Source: Devosia equisanguinis (GTDB lineage: Bacteria > Pseudomonadota > Alphaproteobacteria > Rhizobiales > Devosiaceae). Taken from it: DNA of 22,286 nt. Within the stretch, counting starts at the first letter, position 1. Each line of letters opens with the position of its first letter. A model generated the notes under the pieces. That model had not been told where the DNA came from. It was given only the letters and a program-made list of their open reading frames with translations, and did not search any database. The position numbers were made by a program, and so were the translations under genes. The DNA lies in the NCBI GenBank assembly GCA_945888565.1, contig CAMDAL010000017.1:1-22286 (forward strand), in the 5' to 3' direction. Positions 22,141 through 22,286 of the stretch are shown one piece after another.

Positions 22141-22286
22141 GTAATTACCCACCCCCTTGTCATCGGGGTAAATCCCTGAATCTCTGGGGCTATGGACAGA
22201 GGTGATTTGCAGCAGCTCAGCAAAGAGCAACTGATCGAGTTGGTGCTGCGGCTTCAGCGGCCCGACAAGAATTCGCGCACCTCGTC
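22141..22286 (+). mobile_element. left end of an IS66-family insertion sequence (truncated by window end)
   Basis: The break in the lipid-kinase gene is followed by GTAA, the start seen at IS66-family ends, then 51 bases to a transposase start. A subterminal inverted repeat (TTACCC at 22145-22150, GGGTAA at 22166-22171) lies within the end. A transposase gene this close to the tip, with no tnpA/tnpB before it, fits the single-ORF (ISBst12-like) IS66 group. The right end and target duplication are outside the window. Confidence 0.75.
22192..22286 (+). CDS. IS66-family transposase, N-terminal part only
   Basis: The visible 31 codons read MDRGDLQQLSKEQLIELVLR and continue with LQRPDKNSRTS before the window ends. 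This leucine-zipper-like start followed by the P-x-K-x-S-R-T-S motif is typical of IS66 TnpC transposases of the ISBst12-like group. The remainder, including the zinc-binding and DDE parts, is not visible, so integrity cannot be judged. The ATG overlaps nothing and lies just after the IS end. Confidence 0.75.
   Translation, partial: MDRGDLQQLSKEQLIELVLRLQRPDKNSRTS

Overview
The window is GC-rich, densely packed DNA from an alphaproteobacterium, most likely of the order Hyphomicrobiales (Devosia-like; the genus is inferred from gene content only). The strongest taxonomic marker is the phyR / nepR / ecfG general stress response (GSR) locus, which is known only from Alphaproteobacteria. Putative GSR promoters (GGAAC-N16/17-CGTT) and a direct-repeat GAAC-N7-GAAC LexA-type box agree with this.

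Region 1 (1-7100) is carbon and nitrogen catabolism. A tightly coupled three-gene operon encodes a Gfo/Idh/MocA oxidoreductase, a DUF993 aldolase-like TIM barrel and a sugar phosphate isomerase/epimerase, and looks like a sugar or sugar-acid degradation module. It is followed by a cytoplasmic M15 peptidase (minus strand), a D-erythronate dehydrogenase (denD), a formamidase/acetamidase and an iron-dependent alcohol dehydrogenase (both minus strand).

Region 2 (7170-12490) is mixed. It holds a DUF4326 gene with a frameshift, translationally coupled to a TRIC/UPF0126 channel gene, and a small secreted protein. Divergent from the secreted protein is a frameshifted M15-like gene with a LexA-type box at its start. 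Next come a stand-alone mannonate dehydratase (uxuA) with a clear terminator, and a five-gene operon led by an ArsR-type repressor with tandem operators over its own promoter (arsR, small membrane protein, two DUF1801 proteins, SRPBCC protein).

Region 3 (12509-16944, minus strand) is a polar amino acid ABC transporter (ATPase, binding protein, two permeases) followed by a succinylglutamate desuccinylase/aspartoacylase-family enzyme. This content matches the aotJQMOP arginine/ornithine uptake operon of Pseudomonas.

Region 4 (16945-21788) is the stress and signalling block: phyR (minus), nepR-ecfG (plus), a degenerate single-domain receiver (minus) with Glu in place of the phospho-acceptor Asp, a Crp/Fnr regulator, and a CHASE3-HisKA_2/HWE histidine kinase split by a one-base frameshift. 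phyR and nepR-ecfG are divergently expressed from promoters whose -35 elements form one palindrome. A third perfect GSR promoter lies in the 337-base gene-free stretch 16945-17281 and points, on the minus strand, into a series of hairpins ending in a terminator-like structure: a candidate stress-induced small RNA. A fourth lies ahead of a diacylglycerol-kinase-family gene at 21855.

Region 5 (21855-22286): that lipid-kinase gene is cut after 95 codons by the left end of an IS66-family insertion sequence that runs off the window. Three single-base frameshifts (about 7430, 9080 and 20984), all in short G/C runs, are either sequencing errors or early gene decay.
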